From the NCBI GenBank assembly GCA_025936825.1, contig JAICSO010000029.1:1-47123 (forward strand): a stretch of DNA of 47,123 bases, given 5' to 3'. The DNA is from Terriglobales bacterium (lineage in GTDB: Bacteria; Acidobacteriota; Terriglobia; Terriglobales; Acidobacteriaceae). Shown here in pieces: positions 34,601 to 41,621 of the stretch. The notes below the pieces were generated by a model, which did not search any database, was not told where the DNA came from, and was given only the letters and a program-made list of their open reading frames with translations. The first letter of the stretch is position 1; the number at the start of each line of letters is the position of its first letter. Both the position numbers and the translations under genes were made by a program.

Positions 34601-35543
34601 GTGCGTGGAGTAGATCTATTCTTACTCCATTCCGTACCGCATACCCAACAACCTCGACCGCGGTGCCCGGGGTGGCGAACACAAGCGCATCCGATTCACA
34701 AGCTACCGTTCCGAAGTCATCTTCAACCAGCAATTTGGTTGGGCCATCCTGCGCTGAGACGACGCCACGCAGCACCACACGGTAGCCATCGTTGCTGGCG
34801 CGAAGTTCGTACAAGTCGCGGACCGACTTGGACTTGCTTGCAACATCCGAATGTCCAAGGTTGCGCACATCTCCTGCGGCATTGACCCATATATACCTGG
34901 AGCCGACGCTTCCGCCTGGGTCTAGAACAACATCACTGACGCCTGTAATCTGCAATCGCGAATTGATCCAGGACACGAGTTCGTCCGCTCGTTCGGGCAC
35001 TATTGCTTGAAGCTCCTCCCCAGACTCACCGAAATACAGAGTCTTCAATCCATCGCTGCGCTCTGATACGTGGTGTAAAACGCCGGTCACCGTGACACGA
35101 ATTCCGTTCTTGTCCTTATCGGGAAGAGTCTTGACGGTTGCCGGCGCAGGTTGAGGAAGCGCGACCTGAGCCTCCAACACCGTGACTTGCGAAATTTCCA
35201 ATTGAACGCTACTTAGACCGATAACGGGATCGAAAAGGTGTCGTTTGGTGGCCTGAATGGCCACTTCTTCTCCGGGGGCAACCTTGGCTCTTGGAACGCC
35301 ATGGATCGCCACTGCCCCTGTAGCATCTTGCAGCCAAAACCGTTGGTTCGACGGTTCGACGTACGTGACGACGCCTTCCAGGCGCACTGGCCCGAGTGGC
35401 AGCACTTCCAAATCGCGAATACAGTCGTGCGGCTCGCGCCAATGCCAAAGTGAGCGGGGCGCGGTCAGCAGCGTTACGGCTGCCGTCGCGATGAGGCCTA
35501 ACGAAGCAATGATTCCAAGTGTAGTTCGGCGCAGTTCTTTCAT
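31617..35543 (-). CDS. GGDEF-EAL c-di-GMP protein with a large extracytoplasmic OB-like repeat sensor
   Basis: This 1308-residue membrane protein can make and/or degrade c-di-GMP. A membrane segment at about 8-28 is followed by about 710 residues outside the cytoplasm and a second segment at about 742-765. A HAMP-like linker (NKFISVIQEVSRNKRFTARV) comes next, then GGDEF with the canonical motif at 925-929 preceded by an RxxD inhibitory site (RKSD), and EAL at 1053-1055 with VDDFGTGYSCFSYL. Both domains look active. The extracytoplasmic part is a series of repeats of the form V-x-G-x-V ... LQD-x-x-GG-x-x-V ... G-D-x-V-x-V-x-G, which suggests five to seven tandem OB-fold-like modules. The ligand is unknown. 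It is transcribed alone, except possibly for the short frame after it. Confidence 0.93.
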   Translation of the reverse strand: MKELRRTTLGIIASLGLIATAAVTLLTAPRSLWHWREPHDCIRDLEVLPLGPVRLEGVVTYVEPSNQRFWLQDATGAVAIHGVPRAKVAPGEEVAIQATKRHLFDPVIGLSSVQLEISQVTVLEAQVALPQPAPATVKTLPDKDKNGIRVTVTGVLHHVSERSDGLKTLYFGESGEELQAIVPERADELVSWINSRLQITGVSDVVLDPGGSVGSRYIWVNAAGDVRNLGHSDVASKSKSVRDLYELRASNDGYRVVLRGVVSAQDGPTKLLVEDDFGTVACESDALVFATPGTAVEVVGYAVRNGVRIDLLHAQFRFDTSRQSERATTAGTVPLRTVAAVRSLTEAMADSAQPVKLSGIVTFDDSDWQQLFLQDSSGGIFVKYAGHPPISRGERVTISGLTNSGDYAPIVVAPKFLEHHPDTLPHPVAMTAKAWSGVLDGVLVTAEGVIHSVEGRQNPNHLTFDVYTAFGPVHVVAAPEFGDMELLRRIEDSEVSVTGVGGVIFNARRQLIGLQIDVSKAADIRIIESGTKDPFQSSATPIDSLLRFSPTGRFGHRTRVTGTATMIGDGFLYVQDHTGGTRVDADAKGLRVGDFVDVVGYPSPEGYSPILKDATVRLQRHDQPLPAQKITAESIGDGRFDSELVSTEGTLVSVQNSPDSVTLVLQANGRTLDAILYMATSSQQFVVPSKGSRLRVTGICWVPVQDSTTYLLLTKARVPARLIIPSPADIRVLQASAWWNAQRAVLIVVALFLAVCASLAWIAVLGRHVQRQGQALQKAKDKNEAINKFISVIQEVSRNKRFTARVPVEGNNEICLLGTEFNNMLSELYARDLAKSEAESKLQHQALTDDLTGLPNRRLLSDRLSQALEMAKRDRSIVALIYLDLDGFKLVNDSLGHTVGDMLLAEVSRRLQSRIRKSDTLARLGGDEFTVVLTHLKGGDEAALVAKSLLEVLSRSFLIENHDINISASIGIALFPENGADANELLQQADSAMYSAKRDGKNRIMYFTAEIGFSVRERLNLENQLRGAIVRGEITVHYQPEFDIATRRLVRFEALARWQHPTLGSIPPDRFIPIAEESGLIIPLGAFVLEHACREARTWQSLSDHPIQVAVNVSTVQFRRAGFVDEVAAILRDSGLDPKLLQLELTESIMLDGTDRAGSTMKQLAAMGISIAVDDFGTGYSCFSYLPRLPFNVLKIDRTFVSELDKRVEMAALIRSLVSLAHNLNMQVVVEGIETVEQLETIEAMGGNEVQGYLLGRPTADPKVLLKGSQPSAACDKSVSSDSFQAREQSERSQSTPQMRVRKAGNSS

Positions 35544-35822
35544 CGTCGGGTTGTTGCGGTCTGCACAGCTTATCGGTAGCGTGAGACGGGATTAGGTTTT
35601 TGGACGAGGCGAGCTGTTACGGTGGTACTTGCTGTCTGTCCCACTCTGGAAATAGCTCAGCAAGGAGTCAGAGCCGGTGACACTCATGAGTTAGAGTCAC
35701 GAGTCCCATTTCGGTAATTCAAGCATGACTAAAGTTCCAATGCAGAGATGACGTTCAATTGGCGAGCGCCTTTCTTCTGGCACCATCCTGTTTGTTGCTG
35801 TTAGTGCTACACGCGGATAGTA

Positions 35823-36206
35823 ATGTTAAGTCAGAATGACTGCATAGTCGTTGTGAATGACGCGATGCGTAATATGAACTCGCATGGATTCCATGAACGA
35901 CGGCGATACCCGCGAATGAAGATCGCGGTCCCGGTGGAATTGAAAACGGATTCTGCATCTTGCCCGTTGCGTGCAACTACCACTGAGCTGAGCCTCTGCG
36001 GTTTTTATGTCGAAACAATGTTCACTCTACCGATCGGTACGGAATTATCGGTGGTGTTTTGGGTAGACGATCAGAAACTAACCGCGAAGGGGGTCGTCGC
36101 GACGCATTATCCGCAGGTCGGCAATGGCGTTGACATAATCGAAATGTCGAGCGCGGATCGCGTTAGTCTGGATCATTTTTGTCAGAAGCACGATTCTTCG
36201 TCGTAA
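35823..36206 (+). CDS. PilZ-domain protein
   Basis: This 127-residue protein is a single PilZ domain, the common c-di-GMP receptor. The arginine motif is ERRRYPRMKIAVPVEL (residues about 26-41). The second motif reads ELSLCG instead of the usual D/N-x-S-x-x-G, with Glu for Asp/Asn, so ligand affinity may be altered. The start is uncertain: ATG at 35823, or ATG codons at 35865 and 35874 closer to the domain. It is the only + strand gene in this region and lies between the GGDEF-EAL gene and the operon with the second PilZ protein. Confidence 0.85.
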   Translation: MLSQNDCIVVVNDAMRNMNSHGFHERRRYPRMKIAVPVELKTDSASCPLRATTTELSLCGFYVETMFTLPIGTELSVVFWVDDQKLTAKGVVATHYPQVGNGVDIIEMSSADRVSLDHFCQKHDSSS

Positions 36207-36279
36207 ATTGGACGGGATGGAATCCCTGGTGTTTAGTGTCTCTCCCTTCACATTCACGTCAGCTGAAAACATTCGATAT

Positions 36280-36993
36280 TTAATATCTCAAGAGAAGGGT
36301 GTAGCTGAGTGTCGATCCTACCCCAATCTCCCCCTTCTGTTGGTTGGTAAGGTGCGGATCACTAGAGGTAACGGTCGTGTGAAACCAAAAGGGTGTGAAG
36401 TCCATTCGAAATAACACGGGGCTCCTCGACATGGGGGAAGGCATAAACCAAAGGAAGTCGATGCCCTTAACCCCATTCGTGCATTGCCCGGCAGGAACGA
36501 GGCATCCTTGACGATTCACGTGTTCAGAAACGGTCCACAGATAGTCGACACTGATCCGGGTAGATGTCCAGTCCCTTCCCCCGCCGAGGAACGGTCTTAC
36601 TCCCTGCTTTACATAGTTTGTTGTCGATAGCTCGCTCCAGCGCAGCCCCCCCCCAAGAAACCAGCCGCTCTTCAAGCGGTACCGCGGCGCAGCATAAAGC
36701 GATCGCGTGCGGCCGCTGTGGTTGTTGATCGTGTTGTCGTCGGTCTTTCGGGTATTTGTGTATTGTGCATAGCCATCAAACAGGAAGCGCGGTGTGTTCT
36801 CTTGCACCCCAGCTCCTACCAAATAGTCGAGTACATCACTCCCATTTCCATCAAGATCCAGACCTCCGTAAAAATAAGGGCGTGGGCGCTTCATTCCAAG
36901 CGGACCAGCCTGATCTTGTGCGATGCATGTGGGAAGTAGGCTGAGCAACGCGGCCAGGATTCCGGCTAGCTTTGCATGTTGAAGATGGTTCAT
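36280..36993 (-). CDS. Outer-membrane beta-barrel protein, unknown function
   Basis: This 237-residue protein has a signal peptide (residues 1-25, AGILAALLSLLPTCIAQ). The rest shows alternating aromatic/polar strands typical of an eight- to ten-stranded barrel (RFLFDGYAQYTNTRK, LYAAPRYRLKSGWFLGGGLR, RISVDYLWTVSEH) and ends in an aromatic residue (TLLLRY). The ATG at 36993 overlaps the stop of the REC-PilZ gene (ATGA), so it is the distal gene of the operon 38487-36280. A role in surface structure or export is inferred. Confidence 0.8.
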   Translation of the reverse strand: MNHLQHAKLAGILAALLSLLPTCIAQDQAGPLGMKRPRPYFYGGLDLDGNGSDVLDYLVGAGVQENTPRFLFDGYAQYTNTRKTDDNTINNHSGRTRSLYAAPRYRLKSGWFLGGGLRWSELSTTNYVKQGVRPFLGGGRDWTSTRISVDYLWTVSEHVNRQGCLVPAGQCTNGVKGIDFLWFMPSPMSRSPVLFRMDFTPFWFHTTVTSSDPHLTNQQKGEIGVGSTLSYTLLLRY

Positions 36994-37697
36994 GTTAATG
37001 AACTCATTTGTTTCGCGGCACATGCATCGAGCCACCGGTCCAAGTTGGTCTGCATTCGAGGAGTAGTCGCGTGGAAGTGGATTCCAGTCTTGCCGTGCTT
37101 GTCGTCCCAAATCACCGCGCCGTGACCCTGTATGCTAGAGCCATCGGAAAGTTGCAAGTCAATTTCGACAGGCGCCCCAAGCGTCTGTGGTGCGGGAGAT
37201 GTAATGGCGAGTCCGTTGCTGCTTACGTTTATAGTGAGACATTGAAATGTCACTCCAGCTCCCGTCCTAATCCGCACAGGAAGGCTGGTGGCGCAACGGA
37301 AGTACCTGCGGCGTTCGCCTCTCATTAATTCGTACGCGGCACAAAGCGCCTGCTTCATGGTCGCTGTATCGAGAGGGCGCCTTAAAAGAAATTGCGCTCG
37401 ATCATCAAGAGCGCTGAGCGCGTTGGTGGCGTGCGATGCGATTGCAAACAGCACTGCATTCTTGTTCGATGGGCTCTGGCGCGCCGCTGCAAAAATTGGG
37501 CGTGCTTCGGACACCGTGTCAAAGTCCACTAACACTCCTTCATACTTCGATTGCGCCAATTGCTCTGCCGCGTCTTGGGTAGCCGAACTTGGGTGCGCTT
37601 CAATCCCGAACTCTTGAGAAATATCTGTGAACGTGTTGACGAGCAACGGGTCGGCGCTCAGGAGCAAGACGTGTAAACGCTCGGCAGCGACGTTCAC
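36990..37697 (-). CDS. REC-like / PilZ fusion protein
   Basis: This 235-residue protein has two domains. Residues 1-120 fold like a receiver (LHVLLLSADPLLVNTFTDIS, YEGVLVDFD, FLLRRPLD), but the conserved Lys is Arg and the acidic pair is reduced, so phosphorylation is doubtful. Residues 125-235 are a PilZ domain with ERRRYFRCATSLPVRI and NVSSNGLAI, both c-di-GMP motifs intact. It starts with GTG overlapping the HTH gene (GTGA), and its stop overlaps the barrel gene. It is likely a c-di-GMP-responsive adaptor. Confidence 0.88.
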   Translation of the reverse strand: MNVAAERLHVLLLSADPLLVNTFTDISQEFGIEAHPSSATQDAAEQLAQSKYEGVLVDFDTVSEARPIFAAARQSPSNKNAVLFAIASHATNALSALDDRAQFLLRRPLDTATMKQALCAAYELMRGERRRYFRCATSLPVRIRTGAGVTFQCLTINVSSNGLAITSPAPQTLGAPVEIDLQLSDGSSIQGHGAVIWDDKHGKTGIHFHATTPRMQTNLDRWLDACAAKQMSSLT

Positions 37698-38173
37698 TTT
37701 CGCCTCTCAGGGTTCCGGTGGTGGCCGCCCGTGAGCGTCTCGCGCAACACTAAGGAAAGGGGAGTTGATAAGGAAGCTTCGAGCGCAGCCGCCAATGTAT
37801 TCGACTTTTGAGTTTCTGGCGAGGGAGTGTCTTCAGCAAGGACTCTCGCCTGTACGACCAAACGCCAATCTTCCCTGCTCAGGCCCCACCTGTGTAGCAG
37901 CCGGTAAATCGTGGTCTTGCCAATTCCCAGCGCCTCCGCTGCCGCTCGCAGATCTCCTTGGTAGGCGATGACGGCGCGAATCACCTCTCGTTTCTGAGTC
38001 TCCTCCAGCGGTATGACTCGCCCAGAGGGAAGATCCGATGCTGCCCAGTCACTCAGGATCTTTGCTAATTGGATAAGCTGCCCGGGCGCAAGCCTTCGTA
38101 CCCAGGCGGGAAAGTTGTCGAGATTATCATAAACAAACGCCAGTGCGCGCATACTTCCAATCGACTGCTGCAT
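37694..38173 (-). CDS. Fis-type helix-turn-helix regulator
   Basis: This 159-residue protein has a Fis/NtrC-type HTH in the middle (about 55-100: LEETQKREVIRAVIAYQGDL, then RAAAEALGIGKTTIYRLLHR). There is no AAA+ ATPase or receiver domain, so it is the DNA-binding end of an NtrC-like regulator on its own. The N-terminus (WVRRLAPGQLIQLAKILSDW) may mediate contacts; the C-terminus is Ser/Thr/Leu-rich. The start ATG overlaps the upstream stop (TGATG). It may regulate its own operon. Confidence 0.85.
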   Translation of the reverse strand: MQQSIGSMRALAFVYDNLDNFPAWVRRLAPGQLIQLAKILSDWAASDLPSGRVIPLEETQKREVIRAVIAYQGDLRAAAEALGIGKTTIYRLLHRWGLSREDWRLVVQARVLAEDTPSPETQKSNTLAAALEASLSTPLSLVLRETLTGGHHRNPERRK

Positions 38174-38487
38174 CACCACATCCCCATGTTGTTCCTAGCT
38201 CGTACTAATTCGCCTGGTGCGGGCGAGTGTCCTCCTTGAAGCGGCACGGCGAAGTACCCAGTGGGCTGAATCGGGCGCCGTGAGGCCGGATTAGGTAGAT
38301 AACCCCCGCAGCGACATTTCTTCTCGATTTCCTGCTCAACAACGGCTTTGAGATTGCGTCGAAACAACTCTCGAGAGAGAAATGCTCCGATGCCCATACC
38401 CATCAGCAGCAAACCAAGTGCGATCGCAGGATCTGCATAGTTCACGGTGCACTCCAAGAACTTGACCCACACTAGATCACAAGGCAT
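38173..38487 (-). CDS. Small membrane protein at the head of the PilZ operon
   Basis: This 104-residue protein has one membrane segment (about 20-41, IALGLLLMGMGIGAFLSREL). A CRCGG motif follows at about 58-62, then a Pro/Gly-rich tail. It starts with ATG at 38487 with a weak ribosome site (agg). It is coupled by TGATG to the HTH gene. I do not recognise it. Confidence 0.6.
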   Translation of the reverse strand: MPCDLVWVKFLECTVNYADPAIALGLLLMGMGIGAFLSRELFRRNLKAVVEQEIEKKCRCGGYLPNPASRRPIQPTGYFAVPLQGGHSPAPGELVRARNNMGMW

Positions 38488-38943
38488 AAGAACCTGTTTA
38501 CTCGTGTGCGATTTTTACAAAAACGAAACAAAACTGTCGTAACACGATGGAATATGCGAGCCCGAGAAGAACCGTCAAAACGAGGCATTGTGTGTGCATT
38601 ACGGCGCTGTACCGGAATGGAACGAGGAGCGCAAGACGGTTGGGCCTATGCTAATGAACTGAGAAGAACGAACGACTCACCTCACACCACAGGCTCGCGA
38701 ATGCATTTCGTCGAGAGCAGTCCCAATTTGGAAATATTCGGCGTCAAAGACGAAGCCGTGCTTTCCATGATTGCAAGCTTGGGCGAAGCGTGATTTTAGG
38801 TTGTGGAAAAGCTGTCCGAGGAATGTAGATACGTTACAAAAATGGAACAAGCACGCTCGCGCGTCCGTTTTTCTTCGAGCGTGTACAAATCAAAATGTGC
38901 TGAGGTGAGGCGTCTCTAGATCTGCGCGCGGGCCCCCGGGAAT
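38488..38943. promoter_or_regulatory. Intergenic region with a repeated 17-mer upstream of the PilZ operon
   Basis: I see no convincing gene in these 456 bp. Two near-identical 17-mers, ttacaaaaacgaaacaa (38515-38531) and ttacaaaaatggaacaa (38834-38850), differ at two positions and lie in the same orientation 319 bp apart. The first is 28 bp upstream of the operon start. They could be binding sites for one regulator. A GC palindrome (gggcccccggg, 38929-38939) follows the second copy, next to the end of the glycosyltransferase gene. Confidence 0.4.
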
Positions 38944-40404
38944 CTACCACTTTGCCACAGAAGACACCGTTGCGTTGTCTTCAGCCGGTGGCGGCGTATG
39001 GAAGCTTTCGAGGCCAGTTCTCTTGATGGTCTTCCAGGTATGGTCGCCTCTGAGGTATTGCCACATGCCCTGAAGGCGCCAGTAAATCTGGATTTGACGA
39101 TACGGGAAATGTTCCAAAAAACAGTACATCACCAGTCGTGCCACATCGCGCCAATCGGTGTAGCGGCGATACGTGAGTTCCTCCTGCAGAACCGAGCCAA
39201 TCGAAATTGCGGTGGCAAATGCATACCCAAACAGCAAGAATTGAATAAAGAAGTCGCGGTTCAGGATGCCGAGGCTAGCCGCTGCCATGATGCTGACAAT
39301 GCCCAGGCTCTCAATTAGTGGCGCGAACAGCTCGAAAAACCATAGGTATGGCAGCGCCAGGCAGCCAGTTCGTTCGTATCGCGTGCGAAAGAGCATTTGC
39401 CGGTGCCGCCACAGCCCATCCAAAAGACCCTTCTGCCAGCGAGAACGCTGCCGGCCCAGGGACTTCAAATCGGATGGAGCTTCGGTCCAGCAAACCGGGT
39501 CGGGCAAAAATGCGATTCTGTATTTTTCTCGGTTGTCCAGCAGATACCGGTGCAGACGGACCACCAGTTCGAAATCCTCTCCGATTGCATCAGAACGATA
39601 TCCGCCCACCTTCCGGACGAGATCAGTTTTGAAAACGCCGAATGCTCCGGAAACGATCATCAGCATGTTGGCGGAAGCCCAAGCTTCTCTTGCCACGAGG
39701 AATGCCCGCAGGTACTCGATTACCTGGATGATTTCGATGCTCTTGCGGGGCAGCCGAATACGCTCTATGCGGCCATTGCGGATCGCCGAGCCATTTACGA
39801 CTCGTACAATGCCTCCCACACATACCACTCGGCCCGGGTCGGCCAAGACCGGGACCATTATTCTCAAGAGCGCATCGTCTTCCAACACTGAATCAGCATC
39901 GACAACGCAAATGTACGGACACTTGGCGGCATTCACCCCCGCGTTGATCGCATCGGACTTGCTTCCGGCTGACTCTTTGTCCAGAACCATGAGCCGTGGG
40001 TCAGCCTCGCTACGATAGATCCTTCGTACCGGCGCGCTCTGAATCTGCGAAACATAGACTGCCCGGATCGGCCTCAGCCGAAAGCGCTCGCTGAGAGCGG
40101 AAAGAGTTCCGTCTGTCGATCCATCATTTACCACAATCAATTCGAGTTCCGGGTACTGGAGTGTCAGTAGACTCTGGATGCTGATGCAAATCGACTTTTC
40201 TTCATTGTGCGCGGGAACAATGATGCTAATGGGAGGGGCAAGAGGCGCTTCTTTGATCCATCCGAGCTTGAAGCTTTGTAGATTGCGATGGTGGGCGATG
40301 CTCGTCCGGAAGGCAATAATCAGCATTAGCAAATAGCTGAAATTGCAGAGGAGGTAGTAATACAACAAAGTTTGGTTTGAGATTGCCAGCAGTCGAAGGA
40401 TCAT
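38944..40404 (-). CDS. Membrane glycosyltransferase family 2 (polysaccharide synthase type)
   Basis: This 486-residue protein has a membrane segment at the N-terminus (about 15-34) and three to four at the C-terminus (about 335-420). The GT2 domain lies between. It has ISIIVPAHNEEKSICIS, NDGSTDGT (first Asp), CVVDADSVLEDD (metal-binding DxD), IGEDFELVVRLH (general base) and the processive-type QRSRWQKG. This is the layout of cellulose/PNAG/hyaluronan-type synthases that polymerise and extrude the chain. There is no PilZ domain in the protein itself. Its start overlaps the HEAT gene stop (ATGA), so it is the last gene of the three-gene operon. Confidence 0.93.
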   Translation of the reverse strand: MILRLLAISNQTLLYYYLLCNFSYLLMLIIAFRTSIAHHRNLQSFKLGWIKEAPLAPPISIIVPAHNEEKSICISIQSLLTLQYPELELIVVNDGSTDGTLSALSERFRLRPIRAVYVSQIQSAPVRRIYRSEADPRLMVLDKESAGSKSDAINAGVNAAKCPYICVVDADSVLEDDALLRIMVPVLADPGRVVCVGGIVRVVNGSAIRNGRIERIRLPRKSIEIIQVIEYLRAFLVAREAWASANMLMIVSGAFGVFKTDLVRKVGGYRSDAIGEDFELVVRLHRYLLDNREKYRIAFLPDPVCWTEAPSDLKSLGRQRSRWQKGLLDGLWRHRQMLFRTRYERTGCLALPYLWFFELFAPLIESLGIVSIMAAASLGILNRDFFIQFLLFGYAFATAISIGSVLQEELTYRRYTDWRDVARLVMYCFLEHFPYRQIQIYWRLQGMWQYLRGDHTWKTIKRTGLESFHTPPPAEDNATVSSVAKW

Positions 40405-41621
40405 GGCGCGCCCGCGGCTCTTGCCAATGCAGTCTCCTTGACTTTCTCCGATCTGTCGTCGTGCAGGTTGCCGATTCGTAGTGCCTGCAGCAGTGCGGAT
40501 TTGGTCGCCTCTGAAAAACCGCCATGTCGGGTAATCTCCTCTCGAAGCATTTCCTGAAACCCGTTGTTATCGAGCGCAGTGAGATACGCGTGCAATGCGT
40601 ATTTGTCTTTTGCCGCGAGTACTTGGTGAAATATCTCTGCCTGTCCTTTCTTAATTTTCAATATCGCTTCGGCGGAGCGGAGGCGGATCAGCCGGTTGGG
40701 ATCGCGCAGGCAGCGAAGCAAGGGAGGGACCGTGGCAGGGTCGGCGACTTTGCCCAGACTGACCACGGCACGGAGACGCACGAACCACACCGGATCGTTT
40801 ACTAAATCTGTGAGCGCTTCAAGTGCCAGGTTGGCATCGCAGCAAGGCAGGGCGCGAGCGGCTGCGGCACGCAGCTCTGCCTCCTCGTCCTGCACGAACG
40901 GCAAGAGATCGTTCCCGAGCGATGGGACGGCTACTTCACCCATCACGCGGCCGATAATCTGCCGGACGGGCATTTCCGAATTCTGCAAAAACTTCAGCAA
41001 CATGCGAGGACGTTCCGAACAGCACTGCACCAGGGCGCTCTGAAGCGGGAGTGCGGGCACTTGCAGCCCAACCTCCATTAACGAATTCAGGAGCTCATCC
41101 CCGGCTTCCGGGCACGCCATTCTGCCGAGCCCGCGTATGGCTGCTAGGCGTGTCTCAAGATCGCGATCACGCAGTGCTTCGGCCAGAGCGGGTATTCCTT
41201 CTGGCGCCCGTGTGCGCCCCAGGGCGACCAAGGCCCGGTTCTTTCTCCACCCCGTGTGCTGCCGCGCCTCGAAGATCAGTTTTTCGATCAACCTGCTGGC
41301 ACGCAAAAACTTCAATAACCGAGTCGCCTCTTCCCGATCTGCGCTCTCCAACTTGTCGAGCACCACCGTCTCGATAATGCGCAAGTCGAATGGTTTTCTG
41401 CGCCACGACTCGTATGGAATTGCGCCCGAGATCAGTCGATCCCAGTCGCGCTGGATATCAAGCAGTCGTGCGTCGCGTTTTCGAAAGAAGCGCTTACGAT
41501 AGCTTCTTCGGAAAAAAATGAAGCCTAGGAGCAACAGGTTTGCCGCAATCGCGACCAGGAGAGCTTTTAGTACGAACCCTGCCGGGCCAAGGCTCACAAA
41601 ATGTTTAGAAACGGATTCCAT
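40401..41621 (-). CDS. Membrane-anchored HEAT-repeat protein
   Basis: This 406-residue protein has one N-terminal membrane segment (about 16-36, LKALLVAIAANLLLLGFIFF) followed by a basic stretch. A helical domain and at least six HEAT-type repeats follow (e.g. IPALAEALRDRDLETRLAAI, ELRAAAARALPCCDAN, VRLRAVVSLGKVADP, LIRLRSAEAILKIKK). HEAT repeats serve as scaffolds for protein contacts. The ATG at 41621 has ggag 7 bp upstream; an earlier TTG is in frame. It overlaps the end of the TPR gene and the start of the glycosyltransferase gene, so all three products are coupled. Confidence 0.9.
   Translation of the reverse strand: MESVSKHFVSLGPAGFVLKALLVAIAANLLLLGFIFFRRSYRKRFFRKRDARLLDIQRDWDRLISGAIPYESWRRKPFDLRIIETVVLDKLESADREEATRLLKFLRASRLIEKLIFEARQHTGWRKNRALVALGRTRAPEGIPALAEALRDRDLETRLAAIRGLGRMACPEAGDELLNSLMEVGLQVPALPLQSALVQCCSERPRMLLKFLQNSEMPVRQIIGRVMGEVAVPSLGNDLLPFVQDEEAELRAAAARALPCCDANLALEALTDLVNDPVWFVRLRAVVSLGKVADPATVPPLLRCLRDPNRLIRLRSAEAILKIKKGQAEIFHQVLAAKDKYALHAYLTALDNNGFQEMLREEITRHGGFSEATKSALLQALRIGNLHDDRSEKVKETALARAAGAP

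Noticed and set aside
36208-36414. 68-codon + strand frame after the PilZ gene
   Set aside because: It overlaps the end of the outer-membrane barrel gene on the other strand and has no ribosome site.
38506-38793. 95-codon + strand frame in the spacer upstream of the PilZ operon
   Set aside because: It has no ATG near a ribosome site, composition is mixed and it covers the 17-mer and likely promoter; not supported as a gene.
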